5,032 nt of DNA from an uncultured Lachnospiraceae bacterium (GTDB lineage: Bacteria > Bacillota > Clostridia > Lachnospirales > Lachnospiraceae), in assembly GCA_945485625.1 (NCBI GenBank), contig CALYSH010000139.1:1-5032 (forward strand). The letters run 5' to 3'. The notes beneath the pieces were generated by a model that was not told where the DNA came from, did not search any database, and saw only the letters and a list, made by a program, of their open reading frames with translations. Positions 1 through 5,032 of the stretch are shown here, piece after piece. Made by a program: the position numbers and the translations under genes. Within the stretch, counting starts at the first letter, position 1; each line of letters starts with the position of its first letter.

Positions 1-2
1 AA

Positions 3-308
3 TTATCCCCTCACGAATCCCAGCATTCCATCACGGATATCCTCTACAACGAAGATTACAGTTGCAACTCCATAGTAGAGTGCCAGGGTAAGCAGCTCAA
101 TCGCTACAAGCATGCCGGTCTGATACCAGATATGCTTATAAACGGTCCAGATTGCACAGCCGAATACGAAAAACATAAATGGTCCGACGATATAAGCGCC
201 GAGCATGAGCACCCCCTTGGCCAGCATGGTTACAAAGGTAAGGATCAGAATTATCGGAAGGAAGAAAAGCTTCAGGATGAATTTTACAGGAGTAAGCACC
301 ATCGTCAT
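3..308 (-). CDS. Small three-span membrane protein of unknown function
   Basis: A 101-residue very hydrophobic protein with three likely membrane helices at about residues 10-29, 33-57 and 66-88. There are Lys residues at 9, 13 and 31, a short KHIWYQTG loop between helices 2 and 3, and a charged end (VEDIRDGM). I see no enzyme motif and no signal-peptidase site. I chose the ATG at 308 because GAGGTG (315-320) lies 6 bases upstream; a GTG at 317 that also opens the frame is part of that Shine-Dalgarno itself. The TAA occupies bases 3-5, so the gene is complete. It lies beyond the terminator that follows mobC, so it may form part of a separate transcript or depend on readthrough. Small membrane proteins are common in ICE transfer regions, but I cannot assign this one to a mating-channel family. 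Confidence 0.75.
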   Translation of the reverse strand: MTMVLTPVKFILKLFFLPIILILTFVTMLAKGVLMLGAYIVGPFMFFVFGCAIWTVYKHIWYQTGMLVAIELLTLALYYGVATVIFVVEDIRDGMLGFVRG

Positions 309-314
309 AATACA

Positions 315-320
315 CACCTC
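315..320 (-). promoter_or_regulatory. Shine-Dalgarno that fixes the start of the membrane protein
   Basis: GAGGTG on the minus strand, 6 bases before the ATG at 308. Its own last three bases are the GTG that would be the first possible start in this frame, so the GTG start can be set aside in favour of the ATG at 308. Confidence 0.7.
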
Positions 321-348
321 ATTTCACGAATTGGATAATTTCTTTTTT

Positions 349-362
349 GCAGAGAACTCTGC
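349..362. repeat. Short perfect palindrome upstream of the membrane-protein gene
   Basis: GCAGAG (349-354) and CTCTGC (357-362) are exact reverse complements separated by AA. The two-base gap is too tight for a normal RNA hairpin, so a dimeric repressor operator is a possible reading. It lies 41 bases before the chosen ATG of the membrane protein and 19 bases after the terminator T-run on the minus strand. I see no convincing -35/-10 pair around it. Confidence 0.35.
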
Positions 363-381
363 TTGGATCTACTTACATTCT

Positions 382-419
382 AAAAAAGGCTCCGGCACCC
401 ATGCAAGGATGTCGAAGCC
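382..419 (-). terminator. Intrinsic terminator after mobC
   Basis: Read on the minus strand, GGCTTCGACATCC (419-407) pairs with GGGTGCCGGAGCC (400-388) over 13 positions, with two G-T wobbles and one A-C mismatch. The loop TTGCAT covers 406-401. Six T residues follow directly (387-382). This is the full structure of a rho-independent terminator, 28 bases past the mobC stop, and marks the probable end of the topB-to-mobC operon. No terminator-like hairpin is apparent between the six upstream genes. Confidence 0.85.
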
Positions 420-432
420 CTAAAACACACTT

Positions 433-463
433 TTTCAAAAAATTTTTCAGGAGATTTTTGAAA
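433..463. repeat. A/T-rich inverted repeat straddling the mobC stop
   Basis: On the plus strand TTTCAAAAAAT (433-443) is the reverse complement of ATTTTTGAAA (454-463) with one extra A, leaving a 10-base spacer. The mobC TGA (449-447) lies in the spacer. The A/T runs could make this chance similarity, but it directly precedes the terminator hairpin and could be a bent or melting-prone site or a protein-binding site. Confidence 0.4.
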
Positions 464-779
464 GACTTACCAGAAGCTCCTTGGCGGTTCCCCAGATTTC
501 ATCCATCCGGATCTGCAGGTCCTGAATATCAGCTGCATAGATGCTTCCGCTTTCGTTGGCACGTTTTGCATATTGATTGAGGTTGTTGCTGCATCTTCTA
601 AGAAGAGTGATCATTTCCCTTATCTCCGGGAGCTCCAGCCTGATGCAATATCCATCCAGTGCCATTTTTCGAAAGTAGGCAGTGATGTTGGTGACACCAA
701 GCTCATCCATCTTCTGGTGGATTCGTTCCATTTCCTCTGCAGTCATACGAACATGGAAGTCTCCTTTGTATTGCTTCAT
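447..779 (-). CDS. mobC: Plasmid mobilization relaxosome protein MobC
   Basis: MobC proteins bind near oriT and help the relaxase open and nick the DNA strand. This 110-residue protein has an N-terminal ribbon-helix-helix-like segment (KGDFHVRMTAEEMERIHQKM, residues 5-24, then a helix to about 45). The MobC signature LLRRCSNNLNQYAKRANESG lies at 59-78, followed by a C-terminal helix with MDEIW. Length is normal for the family. The ATG at 779 lies 9 bases after AGGGGG (789-794), which overlaps the stop of the preceding gene; the gap is 13 bases. It is the last gene before the terminator at 382-419. A MobA/VirD2-type relaxase gene often follows mobC directly, but here none does, so the partner relaxase must be encoded elsewhere or be absent. 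Confidence 0.9.
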   Translation of the reverse strand: MKQYKGDFHVRMTAEEMERIHQKMDELGVTNITAYFRKMALDGYCIRLELPEIREMITLLRRCSNNLNQYAKRANESGSIYAADIQDLQIRMDEIWGTAKELLVSLSKIS

Positions 780-792
780 ACTTCATCGCCCC

Positions 793-1023
793 CTAACCAT
801 TGACACTTTGAATCGGGTCAAGCAGAAGAAAATCTGCATCAGAGATTCCTCGAAGCTTGCCGATCAGTGTATTTGCCATAGTGGACAGTTCCGTTTCTTC
901 CGCTGTCAGCTGATCACACATAGCCTGAAGAGAAGCGATGGTTCCTTCCCGGTCCTTCTGAAAATAGAGCATCAGCAGCATATCCTCATCGGATGTAAAT
1001 ACATTCGTCCCGTGCTTCATCAT
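793..1023 (-). CDS. Small TTRAP-like transposon-transfer assisting protein (copy 2)
   Basis: A 76-residue soluble protein. FTSDEDMLLMLYF (9-21), a central helix pair, and LIGKLRGISDADFLLLDP (53-70) match the same TTRAP-like layout as the 80-residue protein at 1558-1800. In both, a Thr-x-[ED]-[ED] opening lies some 40-45 residues before a K-L-x-x-[MI]-S-x-x-x-F closing motif. The two are clearly diverged, with little identity outside these blocks, so a recent duplication is unlikely. The ATG at 1023 lies 6 bases after AAGGAG and overlaps the preceding TGA as ATGA. A second ATG follows directly at 1020, and the first fits the spacing better. The TAG stop overlaps the mobC Shine-Dalgarno. Its role is presumably accessory to conjugation; mechanism is unknown for the family. 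Confidence 0.68.
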   Translation of the reverse strand: MMKHGTNVFTSDEDMLLMLYFQKDREGTIASLQAMCDQLTAEETELSTMANTLIGKLRGISDADFLLLDPIQSVNG

Positions 1024-1565
1024 ACCAGGCTCCTTTCCTCGTTGCAGGAACCTCTGCAGAAAACCGGACGGTCCTGATGACTGGAATACTCCGCTTCCTT
1101 CTGTTTGCGAAGCTGTTCCAGAACAGATTCGCGCTTTTCTGCATCCTCTAAGACAGAGCTTTTTGCAATCTGATCCATTGGAAGAGGAGCTGTTGGTGCA
1201 GGTGTGGTCTTTGCTGGCTCCGGCATATTATTTAAAACTCCATCGAAGGAATTATCATTCTGCTCCAGATAGTCCTCCAGGGCTCTCATCGGATTCTGTT
1301 CCGGTCGGGGAGCACCGGTCGGGATTTGTGCGGGATGAAGAATGGTTTCTACATAATCGGATACCTTCGGGTCATCGAAGACGACTCCGTTTAACCAGTC
1401 CTCACATTCCTTCCAGCCACCCATAGTCATTGCATTGCCACCTTCTCCGAAGAAGCGGAGATTATCCGGTGTGCTTTCAAGTTCATCATAATGGTAACCG
1501 GCAGCCTCCATCGCTCGGATTAATCGATCACGGCTGGCAGGGTTCTCTAACATTATCTCATTCAT
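1020..1565 (-). CDS. Hypothetical two-part ICE protein, DUF4316-like C-terminal half (tentative)
   Basis: A soluble 181-residue protein that I do not firmly recognise. Residues 1-78 form a compact acidic block with a conserved-looking core, GWKECEDWLNGVVFDDPKVS (50-69). A segment PMRALEDYLEQNDNSFDGVLNNMPEP (92-117) resembles the 'NYNxIDGxINN' pattern I associate with DUF4316 proteins of ICEs. It is followed by a Pro/Ala/Thr linker (118-130) and a charged helix SVLEQLRKQKEAE (147-159). The tail has two Cys (170, 174). I chose the ATG at 1565 because AGGAGG (1572-1577) lies exactly 6 bases upstream. The same frame opens at a TTG at 1598 with no suitable site, and the ATG at 1571 directly abuts the Shine-Dalgarno. 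The gene overlaps the previous one by 8 bases and the next by 4. Sandwiched between two TTRAP-like genes, it is probably a transfer accessory factor; its function is unknown. Confidence 0.7.
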   Translation of the reverse strand: MNEIMLENPASRDRLIRAMEAAGYHYDELESTPDNLRFFGEGGNAMTMGGWKECEDWLNGVVFDDPKVSDYVETILHPAQIPTGAPRPEQNPMRALEDYLEQNDNSFDGVLNNMPEPAKTTPAPTAPLPMDQIAKSSVLEDAEKRESVLEQLRKQKEAEYSSHQDRPVFCRGSCNEERSLV

Positions 1566-1800
1566 AGGCATCCTCCTCTGAAAATTCAATTCCGACAAAT
1601 TCCTCTGTACTCATATTTTTCAGTTTCTTGTACAGACTGCTACAGCACTCCTTTAGCTCCTGGTTCACATAGGGAAGCTGTTCCTGCAGCTCCGCAAGTG
1701 CTGCCTCATAGGAATCGTGCTTCATGCTCTGAAGCAGGGACAGCTCCTCCATAGTCAGTCCATTTCTATAAGCCGCTGCAAATGTTGTTTCTGTGATCAT
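1558..1800 (-). CDS. Small TTRAP-like transposon-transfer assisting protein (copy 1)
   Basis: An 80-residue acidic, probably all-helical protein without signal peptide or membrane segment. The pattern LTMEELSLLQ near residue 15, a central helix with an LPYV turn, then KKLKNMSTEEFVGIEF near the C-terminus is what I know from the TTRAP family, small proteins found in Firmicutes conjugative elements and named putative transposon-transfer assisting proteins. Their biochemical role is not established. The ATG at 1800 overlaps the TGA of the ArdC-like gene (ATGA) and sits 7 bases after GGAGG, so translation is probably coupled. The last codons (for EEDAYE) contain the AGGAGG used by the next gene. 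A divergent relative lies two genes downstream at 793-1023. The family call comes from remembered motif pattern, not a search. Confidence 0.72.
   Translation of the reverse strand: MITETTFAAAYRNGLTMEELSLLQSMKHDSYEAALAELQEQLPYVNQELKECCSSLYKKLKNMSTEEFVGIEFSEEDAYE
1572..1577 (-). promoter_or_regulatory. Shine-Dalgarno that fixes the start of the 181-residue protein
   Basis: AGGAGG on the minus strand, a full anti-16S match, 6 bases before the ATG at 1565. It lies inside the last codons of the upstream TTRAP-like gene (GAG GAG GAT). This sets the start and suggests that terminating ribosomes reinitiate here. Confidence 0.8.
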
Positions 1801-2939
1801 AATGCTTCCTCCCTGGCCTTCCTGGCTTTTGTTCGCTTTGCCTCTTTCTGTGATTTTGTTTTTTCCTTCTTCTCGCCGGATTGTTCCCTGCGGGAATGGA
1901 GTTCTGACAAAACAGAGGCTTTATCATTTACCTGTTCAAGACCGCGTTCCTTCCTGATATCCTGCAGATTCTGCTCAATAGCAGTGATCAGCTTATCTGC
2001 AGTTGTACGGATCAGATCAAGGGATGCCTTTAATTCCGGAAGCTCCTTGCCGGATGCGAAGGTTCCAATGTAAGGCATAGAATAGGAGGCTGTATCAAGA
2101 TTGAAGAAGTTAGCAACACAAAAGGCGACAGCCTCCGCCGTTGATTCCATCTCGGCTCTGGAGCGAAGCGCATTCGCTTCCACCTGTGTCAGGGAATGCT
2201 CATTCCCGGCCGGCTCCTTTGCTTCCGGCTTTACATTCATCTTTTCCAGCACGCTGTCGTTGATGGAATGGGCGATTTCATGGATACAGGTTTTGATGGT
2301 CTGGGCCTCACTCATTCCTTCCTGAACGGCAATACGATTATCCTTCAGATGATAGTAGCCCTTGGCGCCACCCTCGATCTGCTCAAAGGCAATGGGTACT
2401 GGACTGCTTCGCTTCAATGCTTCGAAGAACATCTCATACTGGTCCACATTTCCAATCAGCTCATTGACTCCCGGATCCGGTAATTCCTTACCCCAGGTCT
2501 GGGAATAATCGAAGGTATTCACAACCTTAAAGGCCGGCTGCATGATTTCCTTGGTTTCCTTCATGGCAGATCCATCCGGATTTCTCATGACATTTCCGGT
2601 TACAGGATCTACGCGGTCAACCTCCATTTTCCTCTTAAATGGAGCCGGTGCAAGGATCTTGATTGCCTTGGAGCCTTTGTTGACTTTTCTTCCAAGCTTA
2701 TTCCAGGTAGTCATGCCGGCAATCGGTCCCTGCGCTCCCGGAGGAAGCTGCATGGCAATCAGAAGAGTATTATTTAGAGAATAATTGTGGAACTTACCGC
2801 AGACAGTAAGCCATTGACGAAGAGAGGACTCCGGATTCTCGAATAATGCTTTAATACCTGTTTCCAGTTGATCTGTCAGCTCCTTCACCTTGTCAAACTG
2901 AGAAGGATGCTTTTCCTTTTCATTCTGTTTTTCACTCAT
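1797..2939 (-). CDS. ArdC-like ssDNA-binding protein with zincin metallopeptidase domain
   Basis: This 380-residue protein has two recognisable parts. Residues about 14-150 match the ArdC N-terminal domain, with the FHNYSLNNTLLIAMQ block (50-64), then W-x-KLGR-V-KGSKAI (79-94). That domain binds single-stranded DNA in plasmid ArdC antirestriction proteins. Residues about 165-320 look like an ImmA/IrrE-type zincin, with HEIAH at 220-224 (His220, Glu221, His224). AEAVAF at 268-273 probably supplies Glu269 as third zinc ligand, and the SMPYIGTF and LKASLDLIR blocks are typical of ICE homologues. The tail from about 350 is rich in Lys, Arg and Glu and probably disordered. The ATG follows AAGGGG by 6 bases, and that site lies in the last codons of topB. 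Its TGA overlaps the next start by 4 bases. Family knowledge suggests protection of incoming DNA from restriction. Whether this copy cleaves protein or has antirestriction activity is inference. Confidence 0.88.
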   Translation of the reverse strand: MSEKQNEKEKHPSQFDKVKELTDQLETGIKALFENPESSLRQWLTVCGKFHNYSLNNTLLIAMQLPPGAQGPIAGMTTWNKLGRKVNKGSKAIKILAPAPFKRKMEVDRVDPVTGNVMRNPDGSAMKETKEIMQPAFKVVNTFDYSQTWGKELPDPGVNELIGNVDQYEMFFEALKRSSPVPIAFEQIEGGAKGYYHLKDNRIAVQEGMSEAQTIKTCIHEIAHSINDSVLEKMNVKPEAKEPAGNEHSLTQVEANALRSRAEMESTAEAVAFCVANFFNLDTASYSMPYIGTFASGKELPELKASLDLIRTTADKLITAIEQNLQDIRKERGLEQVNDKASVLSELHSRREQSGEKKEKTKSQKEAKRTKARKAREEAL

Positions 2940-2942
2940 GAC

Positions 2943-5032
2943 TTACCCCTTTCCCTTTTCTTTCTTGGAATTCTGATCAAACTCCAGAGAGAAAAATGCT
3001 TTGCCGTCATCCTGTGTCTGTAATACAACCGTGGCATCAAAATTCTTGCCGGACTTCTTGCTCTTCAGATTCTTCAGCCTGAGCCTGCCATCGCGGATCA
3101 ACTTCTCAGCCATAGAATCGGTCAGCTTTTTATTAAGGCTGTTGAAGTAAGCATTGTCCTTCCACAGAGCAAATCTGCAGATATCATTACTGCAAAACCA
3201 TCCCTTCTGGCGTTCTACTACATCAGCACCGCAATGAGGACAGGTACCTGCTACATGCTTCTGTCCCATCAGAACATCCGCACCATCTACCGCCTTATAA
3301 TTGGTAATCAGATCTGTAATCATCTGTGTGATCTCATTCATGAATTCCTCTGCGGAAAACTGTTTCTGCTCCACACGAAGAAGCTTCATTTCCCAATCAG
3401 CCGTCATGGAAGGAGACTGGATCTGTTCCGGCATAACTGTAACCAGAGAAAGTCCCTTATCTGTTGCAGTCAGGTACTTAGTCTTCTTATCACCCTGGCG
3501 GGTAATGAGACCGGTACGTACTAATTTTTCGATGATACCGGCGCGGGTTGCAGGTGTTCCAAGGCCTTTTCGTTCTACCTCATTGGAGGTTTCAGAAGCA
3601 CCTGCAGACTCCATGGCAGCTAAGAGAGGATCCTCTGTATATTTTTTCGGTGCAGAAGTCTTTCCCTCTTTCAGCTCAACAGCATTAACTGTCAGTACAT
3701 CTCCTTCCTTAAGTATTGGAAGAGAAGTGGCACCTTTATTCTGGTCTGCTTCCTTTTTGGCAGGTCGAAGCTTTGCTTCAACCTCCTTCCAGCCTGTCTG
3801 CAGAACCTCCTTGCCCTTAGCAGTAAATGCTTCTCCAAGACAATCCAGTTCACAGCTTGTCTCTGCATAGCGATAAGGCCGACTGACAGAAGCCAGGAAT
3901 CTTCCGGCAATCATCTTGCAGATTTGCAATTCTCCGCTCGGCAGCTCTTCCAGACTTGCATTTTTGCAAGACTTGGTAGGGATGATCGCGTGATGATCCG
4001 TAACCTTCTTGCTGTTGACTACCTGCTGATAACCCTTATCAGAAAGCTGGATATCCGTAACAGAAAACTTTTCTGCAATTCCCTGGATCCAATCCGGTAA
4101 AGCTTCTGCCATATCATCAGTCAGATATCTGCTGTCTGTCCTCGGATAGGTAATCAGTTTTTTCTCATACAAGGCCTGGGCATAATCCAGAGTCTGCTGA
4201 GCAGTAAAGCCAAGTACACGGTTGGCATCCCTCTGGAGACTGGTCAGATCATAAAGAGCCGGTGCATGTTCCTTCTTTTCCTTACGTTCCAGATGGATAA
4301 CCTTTACAGAAGCTGCGCTTTTGCATGCTTTCAGTAAGGCTTCCGCAGCATCCTTTTCCTTTAGCTTTTCACTGCAGGCTACAAAGCCCGGAAGCTGAAG
4401 CTGCACCGTATAAAATGCTTCCGCCTTAAATGCCATAATCTCTGCATCTCTTAACACAACCATGGCAAGAGTCGGTGTCATAACCCTTCCCACATTTAAT
4501 TTCTGCCTGTACAGACATGAAAAAAGTCGAGTAGCGTTGATTCCGACAATCCAGTCAGCACGTTCTCGACAAAGGGCAGCTTCATATAAAGCATCGTATT
4601 CACTTGCAGGCCTTAAGTTGGCAAAGCCTTCCCTGATGGCATCATCCTCCATGGAAGAAATCCATAACCTGTCCACCGGCTTCTTGCAACCAGCCTGATG
4701 ATATACCAGACGGAAGATCAGTTCTCCCTCTCGTCCAGCATCACAGCAATTCAAGCAGTGAGAAGCTCGTTCAAAAAGTTTTTTCAACACCTCGAACTGT
4801 TTTTTCGTTGCTTCCGAGACCTGATACTGCCAGCCCGTATCCGTAAACTGAGGCATAATTGGCAGATCTTCATATCTCCATTTTGCAAAATTCTCGTTGT
4901 AGGCTTCCGGCATGGCAAGCTCCACCAGATGACCAACGCACCAGCTGACTACATAGCCATTTCCTTCCAGATATCCATGCTTTCTGCTAGTCGCACCAAT
5001 TACCCTGGCGATGGATTGAGCAACAGAGGGCT
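2943..5032 (-). CDS. topB: DNA topoisomerase III, type IA (5' end beyond window)
   Basis: Type IA topoisomerases cut one DNA strand through a 5'-phosphotyrosine and pass another strand through, decatenating and relaxing DNA. ICE-borne copies are thought to act on transferred DNA. The frame stays open to base 5032 and gives 695 residues. It begins at PSVAQSIARVIG, which in the family follows a short start ending in EK, so only about 10 residues are missing. The GTG at 4925 is therefore internal. Counting from the first full codon, I see toprim motif DAGREGE (97-103; the second Asp of the usual DxD is Gly, as in Bacillus-type TopB), catalytic Tyr295 in ITYPRTDSRY, HHAIIPT (346-352), LGTPATRAG (490-498), and one Cys4 zinc ribbon (C597, C600, C613, C618; CX2C-X12-CX4C). 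A topoisomerase C-terminal repeat-like segment and a Lys-rich tail follow. Length and motifs look intact. It is the first gene of the operon seen here, and its TAA lies 3 bases before the ArdC-like gene. Confidence 0.96.
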   Translation of the reverse strand, partial: PSVAQSIARVIGATSRKHGYLEGNGYVVSWCVGHLVELAMPEAYNENFAKWRYEDLPIMPQFTDTGWQYQVSEATKKQFEVLKKLFERASHCLNCCDAGREGELIFRLVYHQAGCKKPVDRLWISSMEDDAIREGFANLRPASEYDALYEAALCRERADWIVGINATRLFSCLYRQKLNVGRVMTPTLAMVVLRDAEIMAFKAEAFYTVQLQLPGFVACSEKLKEKDAAEALLKACKSAASVKVIHLERKEKKEHAPALYDLTSLQRDANRVLGFTAQQTLDYAQALYEKKLITYPRTDSRYLTDDMAEALPDWIQGIAEKFSVTDIQLSDKGYQQVVNSKKVTDHHAIIPTKSCKNASLEELPSGELQICKMIAGRFLASVSRPYRYAETSCELDCLGEAFTAKGKEVLQTGWKEVEAKLRPAKKEADQNKGATSLPILKEGDVLTVNAVELKEGKTSAPKKYTEDPLLAAMESAGASETSNEVERKGLGTPATRAGIIEKLVRTGLITRQGDKKTKYLTATDKGLSLVTVMPEQIQSPSMTADWEMKLLRVEQKQFSAEEFMNEITQMITDLITNYKAVDGADVLMGQKHVAGTCPHCGADVVERQKGWFCSNDICRFALWKDNAYFNSLNKKLTDSMAEKLIRDGRLRLKNLKSKKSGKNFDATVVLQTQDDGKAFFSLEFDQNSKKEKGKG

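Noticed and set aside
315..317. GTG start for the small membrane protein
   Set aside because: These bases form part of the GAGGTG Shine-Dalgarno for the ATG at 308.
380..430. 16-codon GTG frame running through the terminator hairpin
   Set aside because: I see no Shine-Dalgarno before it (the preceding bases are A/T runs), and its sequence is dictated by the hairpin arms, so a translated peptide is not supported.
682..1077. 131-codon plus-strand open frame
   Set aside because: It lies antisense to mobC, the TTRAP-like gene and the 181-residue gene, has no recognisable domain, and is explained as a shadow. The same holds for the other plus-strand frames.
1566..1598. TTG-initiated extension of the 181-residue protein
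   Set aside because: No ribosome binding site at suitable distance from the TTG, while a full AGGAGG sits 6 bases before the ATG at 1565.
3301..3870. 189-codon plus-strand open frame inside topB
   Set aside because: It is antisense to the conserved topoisomerase domain, Ser/Arg-rich as expected of a shadow, and without family resemblance.
3692..3910. 72-codon minus-strand frame within topB as a nested gene
   Set aside because: It lies wholly inside intact topB in another frame and has no domain signal.
4740..4760. Gly replacing the second Asp of the toprim DxD in topB as a defect
   Set aside because: DAGREGE is the normal form in Firmicutes TopB proteins, so it does not suggest inactivity.
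4923..4925. GTG at 4925 as the start of topB
   Set aside because: The frame continues upstream to the window edge with clear family sequence (PSVAQSIARVIG, GNGYVVSWCVGHL), so this codon encodes an internal Val.
1..5032. CRISPR array, tRNA, rRNA or insertion-sequence ends
   Set aside because: I saw no regularly spaced repeats, no clover-leaf sequence and no transposase or terminal inverted repeats. Genes fill all but about 150 bases.

Overview
The window is a compact block of conjugative-transfer genes, all on the minus strand, of the kind carried by integrative and conjugative elements (ICEs, Tn1549/CTn type) of gut Clostridia such as Lachnospiraceae. The pointers to that host range are the Firmicutes-type topoisomerase III (DAGREGE toprim motif), strong AGGAGG-like ribosome binding sites, moderate GC, and the company of an ArdC-like protein, TTRAP-like small proteins and a Firmicutes-style MobC. 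No integrase, relaxase, rRNA, tRNA or cargo gene lies inside the window, so the ICE assignment rests on gene content and order.

Layout, read in the direction of transcription (right to left). First comes topB (DNA topoisomerase III), whose first few codons lie beyond base 5032. It is followed by an ArdC-like protein with a HEIAH zincin motif (2939-1797), a small TTRAP-like protein (1800-1558), an unrecognised 181-residue two-part protein (1565-1020), a second small TTRAP-like protein (1023-793), and the relaxosome accessory protein MobC (779-447). Junctions in order are a 3-base gap, a 4-base ATGA overlap, an 8-base overlap, another 4-base ATGA overlap and a 13-base gap. Each downstream gene has its Shine-Dalgarno sequence at or inside the 3' end of the gene before it, so these six genes look like one translationally coupled operon.

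The operon ends at a strong intrinsic terminator (382-419). The 138 bases between mobC and the next gene also hold an A/T-rich inverted repeat that straddles the mobC stop codon, and a short perfect palindrome. Beyond them is a 101-residue protein with three predicted membrane segments (308-3), which ends just inside the left edge.

Plausible joint role (inference): MobC helps a relaxase, not in this window, to act at oriT. Topoisomerase III manages the topology of transferred DNA. The ArdC-like protein may bind or protect incoming single-stranded DNA. The TTRAP-like proteins and the 181-residue protein are accessory transfer factors of unknown mechanism. I see no clearly new system. The most interesting points are the pair of divergent TTRAP-like genes flanking the unknown gene, and the structured intergenic region where a relaxase gene might have been expected.
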